DNA of 64,000 nucleotides from Bacteroidales bacterium UBA6445 (GCA_002439585.1 DJOF01000003.1:1-64000); one strand, 5' to 3'; shown: positions 1 to 7,795, numbered from the stretch's first letter. Notes: a model not told the origin generated them from the letters alone. Translations and numbers: made by a program.

Positions 1-515
1 GCTCGTCGTCAATCACTGAATCTAAAATCGCTGCTTCTACCGGCACTTGGGCAACGAGTCAGTCTCCGATTACCCAAACCGTTGCGGAGGAGAATCCGAT
101 GACATTCTACTTGGGTTATTCAAATTACCTTCCTGATGGCAGCTGGCAGTCGCAGAAGACTGCCTATGACCCTTGCCCTGTCGGCTGGCGTGTTCCTGAC
201 GGTGGTGCGGAAGGAGTCTGGGCAAAGGCGTCTGGCTCTGAGCTTTTTACGTCGTTTGACAGCAAGCATAGGGGCTTTAATTTCTATGGGAAGTTAGGCG
301 ATTCAGAGATGATTTGGTATCCCGCATCGGGTTGTCTGTACTACGATTCGGGGCTGCTGAGCAATGTCGGCGACAACGGCTACTATTGGTCTTGCTCTCC
401 GAAAACCGACAGCTACGCGTGGTATCTCTTTTTCAACGGCTACGGCACTGTCAATCCGACGAACTACAATAGTCGTTTAAGTGGGCAGGGCGTCCGTTGT
501 CTCAAAGAAAAATAG
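1..515 (+). CDS. FISUMP-type surface protein, C-terminal part (5' truncated by window)
   Basis: The reading frame is open from base 3 to the stop at 513-515, so the start lies upstream of the window. About 170 residues are visible. The motifs DPCPVGWRVPDGG, GYYWSCSP and a terminal GQGVRC are typical of the Fibrobacter succinogenes major paralogous (FISUMP) domain, a C-type-lectin-like fold found at the C-terminus of Bacteroidota surface lipoproteins and fimbrillin-like proteins. The final 45 residues, rich in Tyr, Asn, Ser and Trp, lie where ligand-contacting residues sit in this fold. The export signal and N-terminal domains are outside the window. The cluster of Asn/Tyr/Ser codons just before the conserved GQGVRC, with two hairpins after the stop, raises the possibility of a diversity-generating retroelement target. 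No template repeat or reverse transcriptase is visible here. Family call fairly sure; ligand unknown. Confidence 0.75.
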   Translation, partial: SSSITESKIAASTGTWATSQSPITQTVAEENPMTFYLGYSNYLPDGSWQSQKTAYDPCPVGWRVPDGGAEGVWAKASGSELFTSFDSKHRGFNFYGKLGDSEMIWYPASGCLYYDSGLLSNVGDNGYYWSCSPKTDSYAWYLFFNGYGTVNPTNYNSRLSGQGVRCLKEK

Positions 516-527
516 ATTTTTATTAGC

Positions 528-566
528 GGTTCGCGGTTTTCCTGAATGAGCGAAAAACTGCGAACC
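528..566 (+). repeat. Long 3' hairpin after the FISUMP gene
   Basis: Bases 528-540 pair with 554-566 over 13 bp (one G-U pair) around a 13-nt loop. It begins 13 nt after the stop codon. It is not followed by a T-run, so it looks like a 3' UTR or DNA cruciform element rather than a terminator. Confidence 0.6.
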
Positions 567-584
567 TTCGCTTTGAGTATTTCT

Positions 585-610
585 CCTCGCGCCAAGCGCG
601 AGGTTTTTCT
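585..610 (+). terminator. GC-rich hairpin with T-tail, probable terminator of the FISUMP gene
   Basis: The stem CCTCGCGC (585-592) pairs perfectly with GCGCGAGG (596-603) around a 3-nt loop. It is followed by TTTTTCT, the classic intrinsic terminator layout. Confidence 0.75.
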
Positions 611-1142
611 GTGAAGAAAGGAGACGGAGAGCGTGAACGCGTGGTGGAGCTTCACATCCGAAGGCGATGGAGGCGGATTTCTGGCGGGAATGGCGTCATC
701 CTTATCATCCTCCTTCCTTGTATCAGAAACTGCCCGGTACTCCAAGGATTTTGATGATTTCTTGAAAAACTTGGATGCGGCCACGGTGACGGCGCGTTGT
801 AGGGTACTATTTCACGCGGAGGCCCTCTTGAGTGGTGTTACAAAGAATCACTGGGTGGATTCGGGCAGTGAGAGCAGACTGACCATGCGAGGACTGGATG
901 CTGCTGATGTTTATACAAAAAAGATAAAGTATAATTTCTTTTTCATATCTGAATAGCATTTTTACTCGCTTGTAAGTAACAATACTTCGTTAAAAAATAA
1001 TAATATTTTAATTTAACGTTTAATATTCAATACTTTACGCCATATTACATCTACAGAAACTGACTTTCGGGGTCAACGGAGGGCAGGAATAGCAAAAGTC
1101 CAAATGACTATTAGACCCAATTATACCGATTTAACTCTCTTC
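611..1142. other. 532-bp stretch without a supported gene
   Basis: A GTG-initiated 107-codon frame (633-956, plus) is open, but its translation is low in complexity at the start and resembles no family I know. An antisense frame covers the same stretch and runs into the FISUMP 3' end. Both look like by-products of a conserved 3' flank of the FISUMP gene rather than genes. From about 960 the DNA turns AT-rich, with no further coding signal. Confidence 0.5.
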
Positions 1143-1187
1143 TAAAAAAAGATAAAGCGATGATAATCATTGATTATCATCGCTTTA
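1143..1187 (-). terminator. Intrinsic terminator of tRNA-Asp
   Basis: A perfect 15-bp inverted repeat (1153-1167 with 1173-1187, 5-nt loop) lies just downstream of the tRNA on the minus strand. It is followed on that strand by TCTTTTTTT. Confidence 0.9.
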
Positions 1188-1192
1188 TGTAT

Positions 1193-1269
1193 TGGCGGTG
1201 CGGATGGGGCTCGAACCCACGACCCCGGGCGTGACAGGCCCGTATTCTAACCAGCTGAACTACCGCACC
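1193..1269 (-). tRNA. tRNA-Asp (anticodon GTC)
   Basis: The minus strand folds into a full cloverleaf. The acceptor stem GGTGCGG pairs with CCGCACC, the anticodon loop CTGTCAC carries GTC, the T-loop reads GGTTCGAGCC, and the discriminator is G. The 3' CCA is encoded. It has its own -33/-7 promoter and an intrinsic terminator. Confidence 0.97.
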
Positions 1270-1305
1270 AAACTTGTGTTGTGCTTGATTTCTCAAACGC
1301 GAATG

Positions 1306-1336
1306 CAAAGATAGATATAATTTTTGAACTGGCAAG
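1306..1336 (-). promoter_or_regulatory. Bacteroidota -33/-7 promoter of tRNA-Asp
   Basis: On the minus strand, CTTG (1336-1333) is followed by exactly 19 nt and then TATCTTTG (1313-1306), matching TTTG-N19-TAnnTTTG. The mature tRNA begins about 37 nt downstream. Confidence 0.85.
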
Positions 1337-1397
1337 TTTCTATAGGGAATTTTTATAAAATTTTTATGACTTTTTAGTCTTTTGGAATATAAACGAC

Positions 1398-1435
1398 AAA
1401 GCCCCGTAAGGGGACTTATCCTCTTACAGGGCTTT
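1398..1435 (-). terminator. Hairpin terminator of hsp20
   Basis: Arms 1398-1413 and 1420-1435 form a stem of about 16 bp with two mismatches, starting and ending with AAAGCCC/GGGCTTT. It begins 19 nt after the hsp20 stop on the minus strand. There is no long T-run after it beyond the stem's own TTT. Confidence 0.7.
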
Positions 1436-1453
1436 ATACCAAGAAGTTAATCT

Positions 1454-1888
1454 TTATTTAACTTCTATCTGCTTATGAGCGTGTTTTACATCGTTCTTTA
1501 CGATCTTTGGAACGTTGACCTTAAGTACACCGTTCTCAACCTGAGCGTTGATCTTCTCTTTGTCGGCATCATCAGGCAGAAGCATTGTCTGCTGGAATTT
1601 GCTATATGAGAATTCACGCCTAAGGTAGTGGCCGTGTTTCTTCTCTTCGTTGTTCTCCTGTTTCTTCTCCATATTGATGACCAAATCCCCATTCTCATCG
1701 AGGCTGACATTGAAGTCATTCTTTGTCATTCCCGGAGCAGCAACTTCTATATCGTAAGCGTTCTCATTTTCAATGACATTGATTGCAGGTGCAGTGGCAT
1801 TTGACCTCTCCATCCATTCATTGTCAAAGAAATCATTGAACATTGAAGGTAACCAATTCTGATTGTTTATTCTTCTTGAAGGTACCAT
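1454..1888 (-). CDS. Small heat shock protein, Hsp20/alpha-crystallin family
   Basis: This is a 144-residue ATP-independent holdase that binds unfolding cytosolic proteins and hands them to DnaK/ClpB. The alpha-crystallin domain spans about residues 33-135. It opens with APAINVIENENAYDIEVAAPG and ends with the hallmark VENGVLKVNVPK (A/V-x-x-x-GVL motif). A short aromatic N-terminal arm (FNDFFDNEW) and a C-terminal tail are present, and the length is normal. The ATG at 1888 is preceded by TAGGAG on the minus strand. The gene is monocistronic: a hairpin terminator lies just downstream, and about 85-185 bp upstream lies an unusual regulatory region with a sigma54-like GG-N10-GC element and phased direct repeats. 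That arrangement suggests stress control by an enhancer-binding protein. Family call secure. Confidence 0.95.
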   Translation of the reverse strand: MVPSRRINNQNWLPSMFNDFFDNEWMERSNATAPAINVIENENAYDIEVAAPGMTKNDFNVSLDENGDLVINMEKKQENNEEKKHGHYLRREFSYSKFQQTMLLPDDADKEKINAQVENGVLKVNVPKIVKNDVKHAHKQIEVK

Positions 1889-1984
1889 AATTATAATCTC
1901 CTATATTTTAAATTCATATCTTTTTCACGCCCCGCAAACTTTCGCTTTTGGGACATCCTGCAATCGCAGGACGCTTGGTGTAAT

Positions 1985-2000
1985 GGCAATCCGCATACCA
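1985..2000 (-). promoter_or_regulatory. Sigma54-like -24/-12 promoter upstream of hsp20
   Basis: The minus strand reads TGGTATGCGGATTGCC. GG and GC are separated by exactly 10 nt and TTGC is intact, matching the TGGCACG-N4-TTGCW layout at the key positions. The predicted start would lie near 1974, giving a leader of about 86 nt to the hsp20 ATG. This is inferred from motif match only. Confidence 0.55.
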
Positions 2001-2022
2001 AACGGGAAAAAGCTCTAAAAGT

Positions 2023-2075
2023 CGACAAAATGGCATTGTAATATGTCAAATTGTCTACGTAATTGTCAAAATGTC
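2023..2075 (-). promoter_or_regulatory. Phased repeats, candidate enhancer sites upstream of hsp20
   Basis: TGTCAAATTGTC (2044-2055) and TGTCAAAATGTC (2064-2075) are direct repeats 20 bp apart. A weaker copy, CGACAAAATGGC (9 of 12 matching), starts at 2023, 21 bp before the first. Spacing of about two helical turns and a position 25-90 bp upstream of the sigma54-like element fit sites for an enhancer-binding protein. Confidence 0.5.
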
Positions 2076-2142
2076 TTATAAATGGGGCTATATTGAAATT
2101 TGCTAAAGAGTCTGCAGCGCTGACGGCTGTTTTATCCATATT

Positions 2143-2406
2143 ATCTCTGTTGCCATCTCGTCTGCTATCTCTGTTGTTATCTCTGTTGTTATCTCTGTTG
2201 CTATCTCTGCTGCTATCTCTGCTGCTATCTTGTCTACTATCTTGTCTGCTATCTCTGTTGCTATCTCGTCTGTCATCTCTGTTGTCATCTTGTCTGCTAT
2301 CTCTGTTGTTATCTCTGTTGTTATCTCTGTTGCTATCTATGCTACTATCTATGCTACTATCTATGCTACTATCTTGTCTGCTATCTCTGTTGCCATCTCT
2401 GCTGCT
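2143..2406. repeat. 22-copy array of a 12-bp repeat
   Basis: Twenty-two consecutive 12-bp units beginning ATCT follow each other without a single insertion or deletion. The commonest forms are ATCTCTGTTGTT, ATCTCTGCTGCT and ATCTTGTCTGCT, plus three adjacent copies of ATCTATGCTACT. All three plus-strand frames are open through it because 12 is a multiple of 3 and stop codons are absent. One such frame encodes LLSL-type tetrapeptides. The array lies between hsp20 and uvrA and ends about 30 bp before the uvrA -7 box. Confidence 0.95.
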
Positions 2407-2434
2407 ATCTGGCCGGAACTTATGAGAAATTACT

Positions 2435-2442
2435 TAAATTTG
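2435..2442 (+). promoter_or_regulatory. -7 box of the uvrA promoter
   Basis: TAAATTTG matches TAnnTTTG. A clear -33 box is not seen. Transcription would start near 2447, which supports the ATG at 2474 over the in-frame TTG at 2447. Confidence 0.55.
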
Positions 2443-2473
2443 CAGATTGTGTAGACTCGTAACAATAAGGATT

Positions 2474-5362
2474 ATGCCTGACACTGGGAATATAATAATA
2501 AAGGGAGCAAAGGTAAATAACCTTAAGGACGTATCGATAGAGATACCTCGCAACAGATTTACAGTGATAACCGGAGTATCCGGATCTGGAAAGTCTTCAC
2601 TTGCATTCGATACTCTTTTTGCAGAAGGTCAAAGGCGTTTTGCCGAGAGTCTTTCCTCTTATGCGAGACAGTTCCTCGGACGAATGTCCAAACCGGATGT
2701 CCGTTCAGTGGAGGGAATACCACCGGCAATAGCAATCGAACAGAAAGTAAATACTCGTAATCCCAGGTCTACAGTGGCTACAACCACGGAGATTTATGAT
2801 TATCTCAGGATAATATTTGCAAGGATAGGACGGACATTCTCCCCTGTCAGCGGCAGGGAAGTCAAGTGCCACAGTGCCAATGATGTGATGGCTTATATTA
2901 CCGACTCTTCTGTCCCGGTTGCTGTCTATCTTCTTGCAGACATAAACTGGAACAAGCGCAAGGACAAGACAGAGAAACTTCTATCGCTCAAGGAGGAAGG
3001 CTATTCTCGTCTTTTTAACGAGGTTTCTGGGGTGATGCGCATAGATGATGTTCTCAAATTCGCCGAGAGTGGGGATTTTCCTTCGGATCTATATCTGTTG
3101 GTAGACCGTGCCAAGATGCCCGCCATGTCAGCCAATCATCCCGCAGACACTTCTGTCATGTCTGAGAATGACTGGGGAGATCTCCAGACTCGCTTGCATT
3201 CGTCTATCGAGGCATGTTTCTCGGCAGGAGAGGGCAAAATGTACGTATACAAAGAAGGCTCGGAGCTTCATCAGTTTATAAGCCGTTTCGAGGCAGACGG
3301 TATGACATTCAGCAAACCGGACGAATATATGTTCAGTTTCAACAGCCCTCTCGGTGCCTGTCCGGTATGCGGAGGGCTTGGCAAGATAATAGGTGTCAGC
3401 GAAGACCTTGTGATCCCTGACAAGACCAAGAGCATATATGACGGTGCGATAGCCTGCTGGAAAGGAGAGAAGATGGGCTGGTTCAAAGATCAACTTATTA
3501 AAGTAGCAGAAAGGTACAAGATAGACATCTTCAAACCTTATTGTATGCTATCCGAGCGAGAGCGCAATCTTATCTGGGATGGATGTAAGGGGGAGACTGA
3601 AGAGACTTCGCTCATTGGACTCAACGAGTTCTTTAAATGGGTTGAATCCAACAAGTACAAGATACAGTACAAATATCTCCTCAGCCGTTTCTCCGGAAAG
3701 ACAATTTGCCACGAATGCAAGGGGAGCAGGCTTCGCAAGGATGCCCTATATGTGAAGATTGGGGGGAAAGATATTTACCAACTGCTCTGCATGACTGCCG
3801 AGAAACTCCTGGATTTCTTTGATACTATTAAGCTTTCTTCTTATGAAAGTGCAATTGCAGGCAAGGCAATATCCGAGATCCGTTCCAGGCTTCAATATAT
3901 CAAGGATGTAGGACTTGGTTATCTTACCCTTGACAGAGCCTCCAATACCCTGTCCGGAGGAGAGAGCCAGAGAATCAACCTCGTCACAGCGTTGGGAAGC
4001 TCTCTTGTAGGGGCTATGTATATCCTCGATGAACCGAGCATTGGCCTTCACCCACGCGATACAGGTAGGCTTATAAATGTTCTCAAACGCTTGAGGGACA
4101 TTGGTAATACCGTAGTAGTTGTCGAACATGACGAAGAGATAATACGGGCAGCCGACGAGCTTGTGGACATGGGGCCTCTCGCTGGTACAGAAGGAGGAGA
4201 GATTGTATTTCAGGGCAAGATTCCTGAACGTCCGACCATCGAGCAATATTCCAGGTCTCTTACATTGCAATATATTGCAGGAGTAAGACCGCGTATCACA
4301 AGACATAAAAGGGCTTGGAAGCATGCAATCGATGTCAAAGGAGCAATGGAACACAATCTCAAGAATATAGACGTGCAGTTCCCTCTTGGGGTATTTGCAG
4401 TAGTGTCTGGAGTCAGCGGAAGCGGCAAATCTTCCCTTGTCGGAGACATACTGTATCCGGCTTTGAACAGGCATATCAACGGAACCGGCCCTCTTCCGGG
4501 CATATTCAAGGAACTGTCCGGGGATCTTGATATGATCTCTTCTGTCGAATTCGTAGACCAGAATCCTATAGGACGCAGCTCCAGGTCCAATGCCGTTACA
4601 TATCTGAAAGTGTATGACGATATCAGGAAACTCATGAGTGCACAGCCCTATGCCAAGGCAAACGGCTTTACCCCGTCTTTCTTCTCTTTCAATCAAGACG
4701 GAGGACGCTGTTCTGAGTGTCAGGGCGAAGGCTATGTGCATATAGGTATGCAATTCATGGCTGATGTGACAATGGTATGCGAGGCATGTGGAGGCAAGCG
4801 CTTCAAACCCGAGATCCTTGAAGTTAGGTACAAAGGCAAGAATATAGACGATATCCTTAACATGAGCGTGGAGGAGGCTATATCTTTCTTTAGTGTTCAG
4901 CCTGAGCCTGAAGCCGTTGCCATCGCATCGAAGCTCAAGCCTCTCGATGATGTCGGACTTTCGTATATCAAGCTCGGACAGAGCAGCAGTACTCTTTCTG
5001 GAGGAGAAAGCCAACGTATCAAACTGGCGTATTTCCTCTCGATGAACGACTCCTCCGACTATACGAGGCAGAAGAAGATGATGTTTATTTTCGATGAGCC
5101 GACGACAGGGCTGCATTTCTATGATGTGGATAAACTCATGAAAGCTTTCGATGCCTTGCTTGACAAGGGGCACTCCATTGTCGTAGTCGAGCACAACATA
5201 GATGTGATAAGAGCGGCCGACTGGGTGATCGAGCTTGGACCTGATGCCGGAGACAAGGGCGGAGAGGTAATCTTTCAAGGAACACCCGAGATCCTTAAGC
5301 TTAAGGGTGGTACTTATACGGCTGAATATTTGAGACTTACGCAACATAATGGAATACGCTAA
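2474..5362 (+). CDS. uvrA: Excinuclease ABC subunit A (UvrA)
   Basis: UvrA is the damage-recognition ATPase of nucleotide excision repair. It works as a dimer, loads UvrB at lesions and is then released. The 962-residue protein has both ABC modules. The first P-loop GVSGSGKSSLAFDTLF is at about residues 36-51, and a second GVSGSGKSS follows at about residue 640. Two LSGGESQRI signatures and two Walker B/D-loop regions (YILDEPSIGLHPRD and FIFDEPTTGLHF) are present. Zinc-binding pairs CPVCGGLG, CHECKG, CSECQG and CEACGG are intact. I chose ATG 2474 because the conserved sequence begins IIIKGAKVNNLK and because a -7 promoter box ends at 2442; the alternative TTG at 2447 would fall at the predicted transcription start. 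The 3' end overlaps the next gene by 14 nt. Family call secure. Confidence 0.97.
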   Translation: MPDTGNIIIKGAKVNNLKDVSIEIPRNRFTVITGVSGSGKSSLAFDTLFAEGQRRFAESLSSYARQFLGRMSKPDVRSVEGIPPAIAIEQKVNTRNPRSTVATTTEIYDYLRIIFARIGRTFSPVSGREVKCHSANDVMAYITDSSVPVAVYLLADINWNKRKDKTEKLLSLKEEGYSRLFNEVSGVMRIDDVLKFAESGDFPSDLYLLVDRAKMPAMSANHPADTSVMSENDWGDLQTRLHSSIEACFSAGEGKMYVYKEGSELHQFISRFEADGMTFSKPDEYMFSFNSPLGACPVCGGLGKIIGVSEDLVIPDKTKSIYDGAIACWKGEKMGWFKDQLIKVAERYKIDIFKPYCMLSERERNLIWDGCKGETEETSLIGLNEFFKWVESNKYKIQYKYLLSRFSGKTICHECKGSRLRKDALYVKIGGKDIYQLLCMTAEKLLDFFDTIKLSSYESAIAGKAISEIRSRLQYIKDVGLGYLTLDRASNTLSGGESQRINLVTALGSSLVGAMYILDEPSIGLHPRDTGRLINVLKRLRDIGNTVVVVEHDEEIIRAADELVDMGPLAGTEGGEIVFQGKIPERPTIEQYSRSLTLQYIAGVRPRITRHKRAWKHAIDVKGAMEHNLKNIDVQFPLGVFAVVSGVSGSGKSSLVGDILYPALNRHINGTGPLPGIFKELSGDLDMISSVEFVDQNPIGRSSRSNAVTYLKVYDDIRKLMSAQPYAKANGFTPSFFSFNQDGGRCSECQGEGYVHIGMQFMADVTMVCEACGGKRFKPEILEVRYKGKNIDDILNMSVEEAISFFSVQPEPEAVAIASKLKPLDDVGLSYIKLGQSSSTLSGGESQRIKLAYFLSMNDSSDYTRQKKMMFIFDEPTTGLHFYDVDKLMKAFDALLDKGHSIVVVEHNIDVIRAADWVIELGPDAGDKGGEVIFQGTPEILKLKGGTYTAEYLRLTQHNGIR

Positions 5363-6323
5363 AGACTATCCGATAGATGCTGTCGTGACGTGGGTTGATG
5401 GCAATGACCCTGTCCATAGGGCAAAGAGACGGCAATTTGAACATAGTGACGAGGCCAGGAATGACGATATAGGGGGAGATATACGCTATACAAGTGTAGG
5501 AGAGATCAAATACTGCGTGCTTTCGATCTTGAAGAACGCTCCCTTTATAAGACACATATATATAGTGACTGATGCTCAGGATCCAAGGATAGGGGATTTC
5601 ATCGAACGCAATTGTCCCGGTGGTTATTCCAAGGTTAGCATAGTCGATCATAAGGTCCTTTACCGAGGATATGAGCATTTCCTTCCGATATTCAACTCTC
5701 TGTCCATAGAGACTGTCTTGTGGCGAATACCTGGCTTGTCGGAGCATTTCATTTATCTCAATGACGATTTCATGATAGTATCACCCACAGTACCTTCAGA
5801 TTATTTCAGAGGTGACACTGTCGTATGCTACGCAACTTGGTTCAGTATAGCCTTCGCGCGCCTTCTTCAGTGGCTAAAACCTAAGAAGAATGGTCATAAA
5901 GTCTTTACCTTCAAGCATTCCATGGTCAATGCGGCTGATGTGTTAGGTGAGAAGTTGCGTTTCTTCCGTCTTGGCCACAATCCACAGTCAATGAGAGTGA
6001 GCATATTCTCTGACTGGTTCTCCTCTCATCCTGATATAATGGCGAAGAATATGTCGTGCAGATTCCGGGAAGATACACAGTTCAATCCTGCAGAGCTTAA
6101 TTTCCTGCTTGCGGCACGTGAAGGCAGTCTTATCCGCTATTCGACTTCCAAAGTCAATCTCTATCTCCTTCCCAAGGACCATGACTATATGGTGAAGAGA
6201 ATCAAGCGTTTCAATAGATCTGGATCCAAGAAGTTCTGCTGTCTCAATTCCTTGGACTATGCCTCTAGGGAGGATCGCGATATCGCCCTTTCATGGCTTG
6301 AGAGGCGTCTTGGCTGCAAGTGA
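5349..6323 (+). CDS. Stealth-family sugar-phosphate transferase
   Basis: The 324-residue protein begins with the Stealth conserved region 1 motif IDAVVTWVDGNDP (about residues 9-21). It continues with a second conserved block containing IFNSLSIETVLWRIPGLSEHF... and YLNDDFMI, the presumed metal/donor-site acidic cluster, and a further block around FKHSMVNAADVL. Members transfer hexose-1-phosphate from a nucleotide sugar to a glycan, building phosphodiester-linked capsule or exopolysaccharide. No signal peptide or transmembrane segment is visible, consistent with a cytoplasmic enzyme. The ATG lies 14 nt inside the end of uvrA, so translation is probably coupled. No glycosyltransferase or polysaccharide export gene is adjacent, which is unusual for this family. 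The exact sugar and acceptor cannot be told. Confidence 0.85.
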   Translation: MEYAKDYPIDAVVTWVDGNDPVHRAKRRQFEHSDEARNDDIGGDIRYTSVGEIKYCVLSILKNAPFIRHIYIVTDAQDPRIGDFIERNCPGGYSKVSIVDHKVLYRGYEHFLPIFNSLSIETVLWRIPGLSEHFIYLNDDFMIVSPTVPSDYFRGDTVVCYATWFSIAFARLLQWLKPKKNGHKVFTFKHSMVNAADVLGEKLRFFRLGHNPQSMRVSIFSDWFSSHPDIMAKNMSCRFREDTQFNPAELNFLLAAREGSLIRYSTSKVNLYLLPKDHDYMVKRIKRFNRSGSKKFCCLNSLDYASREDRDIALSWLERRLGCK

Positions 6324-6391
6324 CCTTATCTCTGCAGAGATTCCAACCTTTTGCCCTGCATACTTCAATCACTTGCCAAGTCTCATCGCTG

Positions 6392-7495
6392 TCATTCGAG
6401 TCTGAAGTCTGTTATATTCTTCAGACCCGGGATTCCGAAATAGGCCTCGACAATATCGCCTTTAAGAAATACCTTCCTACCAAGCAATTCTTCATTAGTG
6501 ACAAGATTGAGGGCGTCTCTTATTTGGCCTTTGTTGAGTTGGACTGCCATACAGTCTTCCTTGTCCGTGACAGATCTGCGAGAGGCAATGGCAATGTTGG
6601 TATTGCTCTTGAAAGGTGGCTCGAATGACATGGATGAAGAGGTAAGGTCTCCTCCGGCAATATAGCCGTAGACCCATATGTCTTCTGCCCCTATTTCGGT
6701 CATTGCCTGTCCTACACTTATAGCGTTGTTCGCTGATCCTCCGGTTCCAGAAGAGGATCCATCCCCTATGACAAGATTATCGTCAATCCATTGCCGAGAT
6801 GTGTCTATGCTGATTTTTATAGAACCCTCACCGTCTGCCCTGTCAGGAGCCGATACTTTGAGTGTCATCATCTGTGCTGCCTCCAATGCTTTTGTATATA
6901 TGGTCTTCTCTTTTCCTCCATTACTTAGGACAAGAGATACGGATCCAGGTTTGAAATACGCGAAGCGTCTCTCCCTATATCCATACATCAGTCTTCCGTC
7001 CTTAGATTTTAGGAAAAGTACTCCGTCAGGATATGTAGTGAGGAAATCGGGTGCTGTCAATAGCCTCACCCCACTGTTCATCTGACTGCATGTCAAGTAT
7101 ACATCGGCCTTCTTTCCGGAGGTTACTACAATGCATTGCTCGTCTCCGAAGATCGGCGTGGAAAAGGACGGGCTTTTGAACTCTGATGAGACTACTGAGA
7201 CTGTATACGAGCCAGGTGCTACCAAGACCTCTTTGGGACAGTCTCCGAATTTGCCAGCAAATATGCTCTTTCCTTCAGCCCCTGTGATGCTAAGGAGAAA
7301 ATCACATGTATCTGGCAGTTGGGTGATGCTCTTAGTCTGGGTATAAGAAGTCTCCGAGAAAAACACGGCTATACTTCCTTGTCCTCCATCATCGGGGAGA
7401 GTCCTCTTGCAAGAAAGAACGCAAGATATAATGTACATTGCAAGTACCGGGGCGAATCGGCGGAAGATCTGGGCCTGTAATAATGGTTTCTTCAT
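6392..7495 (-). CDS. DUF4493 / DUF6359-type surface lipoprotein
   Basis: This 367-residue protein has a signal peptide ending in a lipobox (CVLSC, Cys at about residue 29), so it is probably anchored in the outer membrane. Residues about 62-145 (DFLLSITGAEGKS... to YLTCSQMNSGVRL) look like DUF4493, a beta-sandwich domain common in Bacteroidales surface proteins. A Gly/Ser-rich linker leads to a C-terminal domain (ISVGQAMTEIGAEDIWVYGY... to FGIPGLKNITDFRL) typical of DUF6359, an OB-like fold. Its molecular role is unknown to me. It is convergent with the Stealth gene, has its own -7 box at 7519-7526, and is not in an operon with pcrA. Domain assignment is from remembered family patterns; moderate confidence. 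Confidence 0.75.
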   Translation of the reverse strand: MKKPLLQAQIFRRFAPVLAMYIISCVLSCKRTLPDDGGQGSIAVFFSETSYTQTKSITQLPDTCDFLLSITGAEGKSIFAGKFGDCPKEVLVAPGSYTVSVVSSEFKSPSFSTPIFGDEQCIVVTSGKKADVYLTCSQMNSGVRLLTAPDFLTTYPDGVLFLKSKDGRLMYGYRERRFAYFKPGSVSLVLSNGGKEKTIYTKALEAAQMMTLKVSAPDRADGEGSIKISIDTSRQWIDDNLVIGDGSSSGTGGSANNAISVGQAMTEIGAEDIWVYGYIAGGDLTSSSMSFEPPFKSNTNIAIASRRSVTDKEDCMAVQLNKGQIRDALNLVTNEELLGRKVFLKGDIVEAYFGIPGLKNITDFRLE

Positions 7496-7518
7496 GGTAT
7501 TGTGTTTTTGACTTGGGA

Positions 7519-7526
7519 CAAAGCTA
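7519..7526 (-). promoter_or_regulatory. -7 box upstream of the DUF4493 lipoprotein
   Basis: The minus strand reads TAGCTTTG, a full match to TAnnTTTG, 23 nt before the ATG. No good -33 box lies at 19 nt. Confidence 0.5.
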
Positions 7527-7795
7527 TGAAAAGGGGAGCACTGTCTGTTTAAAAATCATAAAAACCAGAGTTGCATTAGATACTAAAGAAATAATTTTAT
7601 GATTCTTGTGTACAGTTGTTTCAATGTAGAATATCTTTATTGATTTTGATTTGCGTAAATCTCAATCTCTCTGGCCCTGAGCTGTATACAAAATTCACGG
7701 GAGTACGCAATCTCTGCGTGCCCCCGCTACTAAGCCTAAACTTAAACTATGAAAAACTTCTCCTCACGAAGTTATGAGAACTTTCTGTAACAATT
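7527..7795. other. Intergenic stretch between pcrA 3' end and the lipoprotein promoter
   Basis: AT-rich DNA with no supported ORF. I found no convincing terminator for pcrA here. TTAAAAATCATAAAAA at about 7549 is shared with 16352 upstream of the fimbrillin pair. Confidence 0.5.

Noticed and set aside
633..956. 107-codon GTG-initiated ORF
   Set aside because: No family, no ribosome-binding or promoter signal, and overlapping open frames on both strands; described only as an intergenic stretch.
2143..2406. CRISPR array
   Set aside because: Units are 12 bp, contiguous and without spacers, and no cas gene is near.
2063..2425. Leu/Ser-rich 120-codon frame over the 12-bp array
   Set aside because: All three plus-strand frames are open because the unit is 12 bp without stops; no start signal or signal-peptide logic supports a gene.
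3746..5347. 533-codon open frame antisense to uvrA
   Set aside because: It is the mirror of a conserved coding sequence; the translation has no family pattern and uvrA motifs explain the constraint.
6328..6341. 14-bp palindrome ATCTCTGCAGAGAT between convergent genes
   Set aside because: No loop space for a terminator stem and no T-run; probably chance at a gene end.
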